Part shown: piece after piece, positions 6,998-14,783 of the stretch
Position numbering within the stretch: position 1 is the stretch's first letter
Layout of the letters: every line of letters starts with the position of its first letter
Source: Umezawaea sp042738955
Lineage (GTDB): Bacteria > Actinomycetota > Actinomycetes > Mycobacteriales > Pseudonocardiaceae
Length of the DNA: 64,000 nt
Assembly (NCBI RefSeq): GCF_042738955.1
Contig: NZ_JBHYHC010000015.1
Coordinates: forward strand, 1-64,000
Direction: 5' to 3'
The notes under the pieces: generated by a model
What the model was told of the DNA's origin: nothing
What the model saw: the letters and a program-made list of their open reading frames with translations, nothing else
Database searches by the model: none
Made by a program: the position numbers and the translations under genes

Positions 6998-9520
6998 TCA
7001 CGGCGTTGATGCCTTGGCGATGCTGCACGCGAAGCATTTGTAGGCCTGCTGGCCCGACAGGTTGTCGTAATGGCGGTCGTCGACCAGCGTGTTCGCCGCC
7101 TCGTAGCGCGGGTCACCGAACTGGTCGCCGACCTGCTGGGCAGGCCCGAAGGTGTTGGGCACGAAGATCGTGTCCTGCCGGATGCCCGGCCAGTAGAGCG
7201 CGGTGCCGGTGACCTCACCCCGCGGGCTGCGGACCACCACCTCGTCGCGGTCCGCGATGCCGTAGCGGCGGGCGGTGTCCGGGTGGATCTGGACCAAGCG
7301 GATCCCGTTGAGCTGCTCGCCGGTCGGCGTCCAGTGCGTCACCGAGGCGAAGTGCACGACGCTGGGCCGCCCGGTCGTGCCCATGAGCGGGAACTCGCGG
7401 TGGACGTCGTCGTTGCCCGGCACGCCCAGCCGGACCGGGTGGGTGACCGCCTGCGGGTTGACCGGGTTGGTGACGAACCCCGGCTCGTAGGCGATCGTCG
7501 GGTGGGCGCCGGTCACCTCGGGATGGGTGTAGAAGCTCGGCAGGGCGTGGTGCCCCGCGGTGGCGAGTTGCCGTTCCAGTTCAGGGGTGTAGATCTCGAC
7601 CTTGCCGCTCGGCGTGGGGAACCGCTTCCCCTTCGCGCCCAGTGACTCGGCGGCTTCGTACCAGGACGGGTGATCGAGGTACAGGGCGCTGACACCGGGG
7701 TGCTTGACCGACGGGCACGGCCAGCGCAGCGGCTCGGTCCGCTTGTCCATGCGGGCCTTGGTCATGCCGCCCATGCCGGGCGTGCGGGTGACGAACTCGT
7801 TCCACAGCACCGAGTAGTCCTTCCACGCTTGCGGGAAGGCATCGGTCCAGTACGTGGAGGGGTTCTTCGTGTCGTTGCGCCCGAGCGCCCAGGCGAGGTC
7901 GATCCAGATCTCCCAGTCGGGCTTGGACTCCCCCACCCGCGGCACGACCTGGTGCTGCCACCTGATCGCCCGGTCGTCACGGCGCATGTAGACGCCCTCG
8001 TACTCCAGCGCGCCGGACACCGGCAGGACGACGTCCGCGAAGTAGGCGGCCTCCTCCATGAACAAGCCGGTGTAGACGTAGAAGTCGAGTTCCCGGAACG
8101 CGTCCTTGACCTTGTTCGTGTTGGCCGAGGAGATCAGCGGGTTGCCCTGGGTGATCACGGCTTCCAGCCGGTAGGGCTTGCCCGTGAGGATCGACTCGGC
8201 GAAGTAGTCGGGCCCGACCGGCAGCGCCTGCGGCACCTTCGGAACGTTCACCGCGAGCGGCGGCAGGTGCAGGTCGCCCGGCCAGGTGTTGTGCATGAAG
8301 TTGCAGCCGCCGCCGAGCTTGCCGATGTTGCCGGTGACGGCGGCGAGGAAGGTCAGCACGCGGTACGTGTCGAACGAGCCGAGCTGGTGCGAGATCCCGG
8401 CGTTGCAGAAGATCGCGGCCGGTTCGGACTTCGCGTAGTCCTCGGCGATGCGCTGGATGGTCTTGACGGGGATGCCGGTGATCTTCGACGCCCAGTCGAG
8501 GGTGTAGGCGGACTTCACCAGGTGGTCGCGCAGCTCGGTGAACCCGACGACCCAGCGCTGGACGAAGTGCCGGTCGTAGAGGTTCTTCGTGACGATGTGG
8601 TGCAGCATCCCCAGCGCCAAGGCCAGGTCCGTGTGCGGCTTGGCCGCGATCCACTCATCGGCCTCGGCGCCGGTGGGCGTGCGGCGGGGGTCGACCACGA
8701 CCAGCTTCGCGCCGGTTCGCTTCCGGGCGCGCAGGAGGTAGTCGAACGTCACCGGGTGGGTCTCGGCCTGGTTGGTGCCGAAGAACAGCAGGTACTTCGC
8801 GGACCCGAGGTCGTCCTTCCCGGTCGCGCCGTCGGTGCCGTACCCGTTGGTGAAGTTGCCGAGCCCGAACGTGGCCTTCAGCGCGTTGCCACCCGCGTCG
8901 TTGCAGACCGGCCCGACGTCGGTGTTGTTCGGACTGCCCAGCAGCGCGAACAACCTGCCCACCAACGAGCCGACACCGCGCGGCAGACGACCTGTCGTCC
9001 GGTTGGCGATGGAGGGAGCCTTTCCGGCGTCGCGCAGCTGGAGCAGCCGCTTGGCCACGACATCGAGGGCTTGATCCCAGGTGGCCGGTTCGAAGGTGGA
9101 GTTCGGGGATCCCTTCTCCCCTCCGGTCCGCACCAGCGGGGTCTTCAGGCGCAACGGGTTGTACACCAGCTCGGCCATCATCGGCGCCTTCACGCAGATG
9201 TTGCCCTGCTGCACCGGATCCTTCGGCTCGCCCTTCACGCTGATGATCCGGTTCTCCCGCAGCCCGACGTGCAGCCGGCAGTTGGAGTTGCAGAACTGGC
9301 ACGCGGTCGCGACGGTCCTGTCCGCCTGCATGGCCGCGGAGTCCGTGGTGAAGTTGAGTTCCGTGCCGCCGGCGCCAGCGCTGGCACCGCTTGTCCGACT
9401 TTCGCCCGCCACGTCCGGATCGGCACCCGCCGAACCTGGTGACCCGACGATGAGCGCGGCACTGGTGAGCGCCGTTCCCCTTACGAATCCACGCCGAGAC
9501 AAGCCTTCGCCAGCACCCAT
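6998..9520 (-). CDS. Tat-exported molybdopterin oxidoreductase (DMSO-reductase family) in the arsenic cluster
   Basis: 840 residues from ATG 9520, chosen because it puts the twin-arginine signal SRRGFVRG at residues 8-15, followed by a hydrophobic stretch. A [4Fe-4S] domain follows with cysteines spaced C-x2-C-x3-C-x27-C, then the molybdopterin and dinucleotide-binding domains. The segment PVCNDAGGN holds a cysteine at the position that normally coordinates molybdenum in NapA/ArrA-type enzymes. The four-cysteine cluster argues against the AioA arsenite oxidases, which carry a three-cysteine cluster. No iron-sulfur or cytochrome partner is encoded nearby, so the electron partner is unknown. 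Linked arsR and the surrounding resistance genes suggest an arsenic oxyanion substrate, but nitrate-, sulfur- or selenium-oxyanion reduction remains possible. Confidence 0.85.
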   Translation of the reverse strand: MGAGEGLSRRGFVRGTALTSAALIVGSPGSAGADPDVAGESRTSGASAGAGGTELNFTTDSAAMQADRTVATACQFCNSNCRLHVGLRENRIISVKGEPKDPVQQGNICVKAPMMAELVYNPLRLKTPLVRTGGEKGSPNSTFEPATWDQALDVVAKRLLQLRDAGKAPSIANRTTGRLPRGVGSLVGRLFALLGSPNNTDVGPVCNDAGGNALKATFGLGNFTNGYGTDGATGKDDLGSAKYLLFFGTNQAETHPVTFDYLLRARKRTGAKLVVVDPRRTPTGAEADEWIAAKPHTDLALALGMLHHIVTKNLYDRHFVQRWVVGFTELRDHLVKSAYTLDWASKITGIPVKTIQRIAEDYAKSEPAAIFCNAGISHQLGSFDTYRVLTFLAAVTGNIGKLGGGCNFMHNTWPGDLHLPPLAVNVPKVPQALPVGPDYFAESILTGKPYRLEAVITQGNPLISSANTNKVKDAFRELDFYVYTGLFMEEAAYFADVVLPVSGALEYEGVYMRRDDRAIRWQHQVVPRVGESKPDWEIWIDLAWALGRNDTKNPSTYWTDAFPQAWKDYSVLWNEFVTRTPGMGGMTKARMDKRTEPLRWPCPSVKHPGVSALYLDHPSWYEAAESLGAKGKRFPTPSGKVEIYTPELERQLATAGHHALPSFYTHPEVTGAHPTIAYEPGFVTNPVNPQAVTHPVRLGVPGNDDVHREFPLMGTTGRPSVVHFASVTHWTPTGEQLNGIRLVQIHPDTARRYGIADRDEVVVRSPRGEVTGTALYWPGIRQDTIFVPNTFGPAQQVGDQFGDPRYEAANTLVDDRHYDNLSGQQAYKCFACSIAKASTP

Positions 9521-9567
9521 GACCGGACCCCTCAGTCGCCAACGGAGTAGCAGAGGGCGAGCGTAGG

Positions 9568-9583
9568 AGTCATATCGATGACT
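9568..9583. promoter_or_regulatory. Palindromic operator upstream of the molybdoenzyme gene
   Basis: AGTCAT-ATCG-ATGACT is a perfect 16-bp palindrome 48 bases upstream of ATG 9520. It differs from the ArsR 18-mer found elsewhere in the cluster, so it may bind the co-encoded repressor at 6628-6984 or another factor. The flanking region 9584-9705 is AT-richer than its surroundings and otherwise shows no gene. Confidence 0.45.
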
Positions 9584-9705
9584 GTCCATGAATATGTTTC
9601 AGTCATCAAGGATCGTAATGGTCCACAAAGGATGGACAGGACCTGTTCGAAGGCAACCCAAGCAGGACAAGGGTTCCCCTCTCGCCCGACCTTCGATGCG
9701 GACAA

Positions 9706-10074
9706 TCAGGCCGTAACGTTCACGACTTCCACGGGCAACAACGCGGCGGAGAGATCCCGGAGCACCTCGGGAACGGTGCGGTAGTAGACCCAGGTGCCAC
9801 GCCGCTCCCCCGCGATGAGTCCGGCCTGCCGAAGAACTTTGAGGTGATGGGAGATCGTCGGCCCGGTCAGCTCGAACGCCCCCGACATGTCGCACACGCA
9901 CGCCTCACCCCCAGGGTGCGACGCGATCATCGACAACAACCTGAGCCGCACCGGATCGGCGACGGCTTTGAGTACCTTGGCCAACCTCTCCGACTCCTCG
10001 ACCGAGAGGGACCCCGCCGCCCAGGGCGCGGCGGCACAACCTCCAGACGACCCATCCGCATAGTTGATTGACAT
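9706..10074 (-). CDS. arsR: ArsR-family repressor (copy 3)
   Basis: 122 residues from ATG 10074. Winged HTH: LAKVLKAVADPVRLRLLSMI, metalloid motif EACVCDM, GPTISHHLKVLRQAGLI, RRGTWVYYRT. It is closest in motif style to copy 1 (both have DxSGxFxLxGPTIS). The start codon lies inside the operator at 10067-10084, so binding would cover the translation start and the transcript could be leaderless. It diverges from csoR; the two tandem operator boxes lie between them. Confidence 0.88.
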   Translation of the reverse strand: MSINYADGSSGGCAAAPWAAGSLSVEESERLAKVLKAVADPVRLRLLSMIASHPGGEACVCDMSGAFELTGPTISHHLKVLRQAGLIAGERRGTWVYYRTVPEVLRDLSAALLPVEVVNVTA

Positions 10075-10100
10075 CCCTCTATATTGACAGATCTCTACAT
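10067..10100. promoter_or_regulatory. Tandem ArsR operator boxes between arsR copy 3 and csoR
   Basis: Two adjacent copies of the 18-mer, ATTGACATCCCTCTATAT (10067-10084) and ATTGACAGATCTCTACAT (10083-10100), overlap by two bases and repeat every 16 bases. They sit between the divergent arsR and csoR starts, so an arsenite-responsive repressor may also affect the copper genes. Confidence 0.6.
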
Positions 10101-10155
10101 AGCTGGCCAGTATGGATCTCGGGGAAAGCACACGCCAAAGCGAAGGTCGAGAACC

Positions 10156-10437
10156 ATGCGTGGCTACGCCAAGAACAAGGACAGCCACCTGAACCGCTTG
10201 CACAGCATCGAGAACCAGATCCGCGATCTGCACCGGTTGATCGAGGACGACGCGTACTGCATCGACGTGCTCGACCGGATCGCCGACGCCACCGCCGCCC
10301 TGCGGGCCGTGTCGCTCGGCTTGCTGGAGGACCACGTCGGGCACTGCGTGACCCAAGCAGTCCTCGACGCCGGCTCCGCCGCGGACGAGAAGGTCACCGA
10401 CGCGAGCAAGGCCATCGCGCGGCTCGTCCGATCATGA
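10156..10437 (+). CDS. csoR: CsoR-family copper-sensing repressor
   Basis: 93 residues from ATG 10156; an in-frame upstream ATG at 10084 would add 24 residues with no family similarity. The protein is the compact all-helical DUF156 fold: LNRLHSIENQIRDLHRLIE, then CIDVLDRIADATAAL, then LLEDHVGHCV. The Cu(I) ligands of CsoR are in place as Cys (in DAYC), His (LLEDH) and Cys (GHC). CsoR proteins release copper-efflux promoters when Cu(I) binds. CopZ follows 28 bases downstream in the same direction. No CopA ATPase gene is seen after it. Confidence 0.9.
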   Translation: MRGYAKNKDSHLNRLHSIENQIRDLHRLIEDDAYCIDVLDRIADATAALRAVSLGLLEDHVGHCVTQAVLDAGSAADEKVTDASKAIARLVRS

Positions 10438-10465
10438 CGAGCACATCCACGAAGGAGAACGTTCC

Positions 10466-10675
10466 ATGACCGTGTCCACCTACACCGTGCAGGGCATGAC
10501 GTGCGGCCACTGCGTCAACGCGGTCACCGAAGAGGTCAGCCAGATCGGCGGCGTGCAGGAGGTCGCGGTCGACCTCGCCTCCGGCCTGGTGACCGTGATC
10601 AGTGATCAACCCGTCGCCGAGGACGACATCCGCGAAGCGGTCGTCGAGGCGGGCTACGAACTCGTCGCCGGCTGA
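10466..10675 (+). CDS. copZ: CopZ-like copper chaperone (HMA domain)
   Basis: 69 residues, one heavy-metal-associated domain with the ferredoxin-like pattern and the metal-binding loop GMTCGHC near residues 9-15, followed by VNAVTEEVSQIGGV and a C-terminal EAVVEAGYEL. It carries Cu(I) to efflux ATPases or to CsoR. A purine-rich AAGGAGAA ribosome site precedes ATG 10466. It forms an operon with csoR. The usual third gene, the P-type ATPase copA, is missing; a GC-rich hairpin and then a scaffold gap follow directly. Confidence 0.92.
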   Translation: MTVSTYTVQGMTCGHCVNAVTEEVSQIGGVQEVAVDLASGLVTVISDQPVAEDDIREAVVEAGYELVAG

Positions 10676-10686
10676 ACGGAGTGGAA

Positions 10687-10710
10687 GCGCGCCCGCCCCA
10701 ACGGGCGCGC
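10687..10710. terminator. GC-rich hairpin between convergent copZ and acr3
   Basis: GCGCGCCCG (10687-10695) pairs perfectly with CGGGCGCGC (10702-10710) around CCCCAA. It lies 11 bases past the copZ stop and would also follow the acr3 stop if the damaged segment is collapsed, so it is a likely bidirectional terminator. It is also the likely cause of the assembly break. Confidence 0.6.
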
Positions 10711-10725
10711 GACCGTCAGCCCGCC

Positions 10726-10872
10726 CTCCCCCTGTCGCGTATACACATCAGAANNNNNNNNNNCCCCGCGCCGCGCTCCCCTCCACCGGCGCTGGGGGGG
10801 GCGGGCGGGCAACCACCGCCGGCCCGGGCTCTCGGGTGTCCCCGCCCCCCCCCCAACCCGCCCCCGCGACCG
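10726..10872. other. Scaffold gap with adapter-like and duplicated, error-rich flanks
   Basis: Ten N bases lie at 10754-10763. Left of them, CTGTCGCGTATACACATCA (10732-10750) matches the Nextera mosaic-end sequence at 15 of 19 positions. Right of them is homopolymer-rich low-quality sequence. The 18-mer CGCGACCGTCAGCCCGCC occurs on both sides (10708-10725 and 10865-10882), and the bases before the second copy look like a corrupted version of the hairpin arm. The true join is probably 10725 to 10883, with the bases between being artefact. No gene should be called here. Confidence 0.75.
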
Positions 10873-11946
10873 TCAGCCCGCCATCCACCGGCGGCGCAGC
10901 CACAGGCTGACGTAGACCAACCCCACGAGCACCGGCACCTCGATCAACGGCCCCACCACCCCCGCCAGTGCCTGGCCGGACGTCACACCGAAGACCCCGA
11001 TGGCCACGGCGATGGCCAGCTCGAAGTTGTTGCCCGCCGCCGTGAAGGCGAGCGTGGTCGTGCGCTCGTACGACAGCCCCGCCGCCTTCCCGAGCGCGTA
11101 CGACCCGGCCCACATGATCGCGAAGTAGACGAGCAGCGGAAGCGCGATCCGCGCCACGTCCCAAGGCTGGGAGGTGATCGTCTCCCCCTGTAGCGCGAAC
11201 AGGATGACGATCGTGAACAGCAGGCCGTACAGCGCGACGGGGCCGATCCTCGGCAGGAACGTCGACTCGTACCAGCTCCGCCCGCGACGTCGTTCGCCGA
11301 GCTTGCGACTGAGATAGCCGGCAGCGAGCGGAATACCGAGGAAGACCAGCACGCTCTTGGCGATCTCCCACGGCGAGAAGTCCACCGACGTCGTGCCCAG
11401 TCCCAGCCATCCGGGCAGCAGGTCGAGGTAGAACCAGCCGAGCACCCCGAACATCACCACCTGGAACACCGAGTTCAGCGCCACGAGCACCGCGGCGGCC
11501 TCGCGGTCACCGCAGGCGAGGTCGTTCCAGATGATGACCATCGCGATGCACCGCGCCAGCCCGACGATGATCAGCCCCGTGCGGTACTCCGGCAGGTCCG
11601 CGAGGAAGATCCACGCCAGCGCGAACATCAGCACGGGCCCCAGGACCCAGTTCAGCACCAGCGACAGGACCATCGCGCGCTTGTCGCGCGTGACGGTGTC
11701 GAGCTTGTCGTAGCGGACCTTCGCCAGCACCGGGTACATCATCAACAGCAGCCCCAGCGCGATCGGCAACGACACCCCGTCGACCTTCACCGCGTCGAGC
11801 ACGCCTTGCAGCCCCGGCACGAACCGGCCGAAGGCCAGCCCGACCACCATGGCCACGCCGATCCACACCGGCAGGAACCTGTCCAGGAATGACAGCCGAC
11901 GCAGGACATCGGACTCCGCCGCGACGGGCTGGGTGTCCTGGCTCAA
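10873..11946 (-). CDS. acr3: Acr3-type arsenite efflux permease
   Basis: 357 residues from TTG 11946, chosen because GGAGG stands five bases upstream and because the longer ATG 12039 frame would run through the operator at 11992. About ten hydrophobic helices are seen. Diagnostic Acr3 residues are present: the TM4 cysteine in GLARCIAMV and the glutamate in AAGNNFELAIA. It exports As(OH)3 using the proton motive force and acts with ArsC. The gene diverges from arsC copy 1 and shares its operator region. The final codons are duplicated at the scaffold gap, but the reading frame itself is intact. Confidence 0.9.
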   Translation of the reverse strand: MSQDTQPVAAESDVLRRLSFLDRFLPVWIGVAMVVGLAFGRFVPGLQGVLDAVKVDGVSLPIALGLLLMMYPVLAKVRYDKLDTVTRDKRAMVLSLVLNWVLGPVLMFALAWIFLADLPEYRTGLIIVGLARCIAMVIIWNDLACGDREAAAVLVALNSVFQVVMFGVLGWFYLDLLPGWLGLGTTSVDFSPWEIAKSVLVFLGIPLAAGYLSRKLGERRRGRSWYESTFLPRIGPVALYGLLFTIVILFALQGETITSQPWDVARIALPLLVYFAIMWAGSYALGKAAGLSYERTTTLAFTAAGNNFELAIAVAIGVFGVTSGQALAGVVGPLIEVPVLVGLVYVSLWLRRRWMAG

Positions 11947-11991
11947 GGGGGCCTCCAGGCCTGGATCGACTGTTACCGATCCAGAGCCTAC

Positions 11992-12113
11992 ATTGATACT
12001 CGTCGATTTGTCAGACCTGACGGGCAAGGCAACCAGCATGCGGACACGACTCGCCCTTGGATTGACATACGTCGATCCAACCTGGTCTGCTCTGTATTGA
12101 TGAACTTCGATCC
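11992..12113. promoter_or_regulatory. Three ArsR operator boxes in the acr3/arsC divergent promoter
   Basis: ATTGATACTCGTCGATTT (11992-12009), ATTGACATACGTCGATCC (12061-12078) and ATTGATGAACTTCGATCC (12096-12113) share the pattern ATTGA(C/T)(A/G)-N4-TCGAT. The first lies close to acr3; the other two precede arsC (ATG 12135). The left half and the right half TCGAT form an imperfect inverted repeat, as expected for a dimeric winged-helix repressor. Confidence 0.65.
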
Positions 12114-12134
12114 AACGAACGCCAGGAGCTTCCG

Positions 12135-12779
12135 ATGACCCGCGCCGAGCATGAAGCGCCCCAGCACGAGATCGGCGACCAGCTGCACCGCATCGTCGAC
12201 GAGCTGGCCGAGAAGTTCCAGGGCGTGTTCAGCCGCGAGACCGTCAGCACCGTGGTGGCCGAGACCTACGACCTGCTCGACACCACAGCGACCGTCCGCA
12301 CCTACCTCACGACCCTGACCGCCCGGTTCGCGAAGCAACGGCTCACCGACCAGGGCCGAGCCCAGGGCCTCACCACGGTGACCGTGCCCCAGGTCCTGTT
12401 CATCTGCGTGCACAACGTCGCCCGCTCCCAGATGGCCGCCGCCCTGCTCGAACACCACGCCTTCGGCAAGGTCGCCGTCCGCTCGGCGGGCAGCAAGCCG
12501 CAGGGCGACATCCCTCCCGCGGTCACCGAAGCCCTCGCCGAGATCGGCATCCCCCTCACCGAGGCCTTTCCCAAGCCCCTGACCGACGAGGTCGTCCGCG
12601 CGGCCGACGTAGTGGTCACCATGGGCTGCGGCGACACCTGCCCCGTGTACCCCGGCAAGCGCTACCTCGACTGGAACGTCGACGACCCCGCGGCGTCGCC
12701 CCTGCCCGACGTGCGCCGAATCCGCGACGACATCGACCGCCTGGTCCGCGGCCTCGTGTCCGAACTGGTCGGCGACTGA
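12135..12779 (+). CDS. arsC: Arsenate reductase with N-terminal helical domain (mycothiol-type ArsC)
   Basis: 214 residues. Residues 1-75 are an alpha-helical extension (DQLHRIVDELAEKFQGVF, then a RTYLTTLTARF helix) known from actinobacterial arsenate reductases; the low-molecular-weight phosphatase domain follows. The phosphate loop is CVHNVARSQMAAALL (Cys-x5-Arg-Ser), and the later TMGCGDTCPVYPGKRYLDW is typical of the family. In Corynebacterium, such enzymes reduce arsenate via an arseno-mycothiol adduct. GAGCTTCCG just upstream may be the ribosome site. Transcribed away from acr3, with a second arsC 87 bases downstream. Confidence 0.88.
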   Translation: MTRAEHEAPQHEIGDQLHRIVDELAEKFQGVFSRETVSTVVAETYDLLDTTATVRTYLTTLTARFAKQRLTDQGRAQGLTTVTVPQVLFICVHNVARSQMAAALLEHHAFGKVAVRSAGSKPQGDIPPAVTEALAEIGIPLTEAFPKPLTDEVVRAADVVVTMGCGDTCPVYPGKRYLDWNVDDPAASPLPDVRRIRDDIDRLVRGLVSELVGD

Positions 12780-12866
12780 CCACCAGGAACAGCCACACGC
12801 CGAAGTCCGTTCATCCCAGAAGGACACCCCTGATTCACCAGCAGTGCCACCACGAGGAGAACGACG

Positions 12867-13277
12867 GTGAGCAAGACCCCGGAAGTGCTGTTCGTCTGCG
12901 TCCACAACGCGGGCAGGTCCCAAATGGCCGCGGCGCTGCTCCAGCACTACGCGCTAGGCAGGGTCGCGGTCCGCTCGGCAGGCTCGGAACCCGCGGACCA
13001 GGTCAACCCGGCAGCAGCCGAAGCACTAGCCGAACTCGGCCTCGACATCACCACCGAGGTCCCCACGAAGCTCTCCTACGCCGACGTAGAAGCCTCCGAC
13101 GTGGTCATCACCATGGGCTGCGGCGATACCTGCCCCGTCTTCCCCGGCAAGCGCTACCTCGACTGGCCCCTCGACGACCCCGCAGGCCAGGGCATCGACG
13201 CCGTCCGCCCCATCCGCGACAACATCGACCGCCGCGTGCGCAGCCTGCTCGCTGAACTCCTCGACCCGCAACTCTGA
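12867..13277 (+). CDS. arsC: Arsenate reductase, single-domain (second ArsC)
   Basis: 136 residues from GTG 12867, preceded by GAGGAGAACGAC. It contains only the phosphatase-like domain: CVHNAGRSQMAAALL, then RSAGSEPAD, TMGCGDTCPVFPGKRYLDW and a C-terminal IRDNIDRRVRSLL helix. It is close in sequence to the catalytic half of the preceding gene, so a duplication followed by gain or loss of the N-terminal helical domain is likely. Having both forms may allow use of different thiol partners. Its stop abuts the 3' end of a degraded chrA. Confidence 0.9.
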   Translation: MSKTPEVLFVCVHNAGRSQMAAALLQHYALGRVAVRSAGSEPADQVNPAAAEALAELGLDITTEVPTKLSYADVEASDVVITMGCGDTCPVFPGKRYLDWPLDDPAGQGIDAVRPIRDNIDRRVRSLLAELLDPQL

Positions 13278-14363
13278 TCAGCCGAATGAGGCGATCACCG
13301 CTCCGACCACACCCGCCACGAGCAGGGCGGTGACAACACCGCGCCGCAGGACCAACAACCACAGGACCGCCACCGCCAGCAGCACGAACTGCCATGGCTC
13401 ATGCAGCGACCGGGCGAGCGGCAACGCCGACCCGGCGATGGCGCCGATTGCCGCGGCTCCCGCTCCGATCAGGAACGCATTGACCTTCCGGTTGTCCCGC
13501 AACTGCTCCAACCGTGGCCCGCCCACGATGACGAACACGAACGACGGCGCGAACCCCACCACAGCGGCCAACAACCACCCCACAACCCTGCGGCAGCAAA
13601 CCCGACCACCGCCACGGTCTACACCACCGGACCAGGCGTCACCTGGCCCAACGCGACCGCGTTCAGGAACTGCGCATCGGTCATCCAGTCGCAGGTGCGG
13701 ACCGCGTCCTGCCGCATCAACGGGATGATCACGAACCCGCCACCGTAGGACAGCGCCCCGACCTTCGCCGCCACCCACCCCACGGCGGGCAACCCGTTCA
13801 CCGCAGCCGGCAGTGCGAGTACCGGAAGCAAACTGCTCGCTGGCCTGGTGAAACCCGCACCGCGCGCTCCACCAGCCCGGCCACGATCAGCAGTACTACC
13901 AACCAAGGGCCGGCCACAGCAGCCGCGACCGCACTCACCAGCACATATCCCACCCACCGAACCCGCGCGCCGATACCCGCGTCTGCCGCTGCCAGCTGCG
14001 TGGAATCAACTGCGCCGCCGCGTGCGCAGCGACAACAGGAACAACCGCTCCGGCGCCCGCCGCGGCGCCGACCACCCACAGCGGCGGGTGCGTCGCGAGG
14101 AACAACGCGGCCAACGCGAGGATCAGCACCGAGCCGGGCGCGATGAAGCACACTCCACCAACCAACGCCCCCAATGCACCGCGCAGCGACCATGCGCACA
14201 AGATCGCCAACTGCGTCGAGACCGGACCGGGAAGCAGGTTCGTCACCGCGATGCCGTGCTCGAATTCGTTGTCGTCCAACCACTTCCGCTGCCGCACGCA
14301 CAGATCCCGCAACAACGCGATGTGCGCGGGAGGCCCACCGAACCCGACACAGCCGATCCGCCC
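13278..14363 (-). pseudogene. chrA: Chromate transporter ChrA, frameshifted and N-terminally truncated
   Basis: Three consecutive reading frames together make a ChrA-like permease. The N-terminal part (about 14363-13940) has FGGPPAHIA, WLDDNEFEHG, NLLPGPVSTQLAI and APGSVLILALAAL. The second-half motif SYGGGFVIIPLMR and FLNAVALGQVTPGPVV lie in another frame near 13750-13620. The tail GFAPSFVFVIVGG lies in a third frame to 13278. The start region is blocked by a TAG at 14364-14366 just ahead of the first family motif. At least two frameshifts are needed, so the gene is decayed unless the assembly is poor here. ChrA exports chromate; its place beside arsC fits a metal-resistance block that is being lost. 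Confidence 0.75.
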
Positions 14364-14499
14364 CTACTCGTACACAATCGTCCTCAACTTGACCTTTGCC
14401 ACGCGGTCCCTCGTGGTCACAAGCACACCCGACACTGACACCCCAAGCCGCGAGTGGCTCCCCGAAGCCACTCGCCTTGCCGATGCGGCAACTCGCACG

Positions 14500-14754
14500 T
14501 CAGAACAACTGAGCTGCAACAGTGGTCAAGAAGACCACTGCGGCGACCAGCCAAGCTACTCGGACCACCAGCCGCCGCAACGCATCGACGACCTGCCGCG
14601 CCTCCTCCAGGTGGACCACCATTCGTTGACCCCAAACAACTTGAGGGCGATCGGCCGTGTCGTCGATCTTCTCGACATCGTGACCGTGCTTGTTCTCACG
14701 CAGCTTGTCTTGCTTGCTTCCGACACCTGCGTTGTCGCGCTCCTGCATGAGCAC
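14500..14754 (-). CDS. Small tail-anchored hypothetical protein
   Basis: 84 residues, charged N-terminal half (many Lys, Asp, Glu, Arg), an amphipathic helix around LEEARQVVDALRRL, and a C-terminal hydrophobic stretch ending VAAVVFLTTVAAQLF with only two or three residues after it. Third codon positions are mostly G or C, which supports coding. It diverges from the gene at 14784 with 29 bases between the starts. I do not recognise a family; a single C-terminal membrane anchor is the only structural statement I can make. Confidence 0.4.
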   Translation of the reverse strand: MLMQERDNAGVGSKQDKLRENKHGHDVEKIDDTADRPQVVWGQRMVVHLEEARQVVDALRRLVVRVAWLVAAVVFLTTVAAQLF

Positions 14755-14783
14755 AACGATGAGACATCGGTTTACAATAGGCT

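Noticed and set aside
7670..9442. Long plus-strand open frame opposite the molybdoenzyme
   Set aside because: Antisense shadow of a high-GC gene; it lacks motifs, while the minus strand has a full family match. The same holds for the other long antisense frames in the window (for example 23185-26877 and 28960-31479, minus).
9990..10020. Second copy of the tRNA-Leu 3' end as attachment site
   Set aside because: GACCGAGAGGGAC resembles the tRNA tail but lies within the arsR coding sequence, and the match breaks off after 13 bases.
12135..13277. One split arsC gene
   Set aside because: Both arsC frames carry a complete phosphate loop and start region, so they are two genes.
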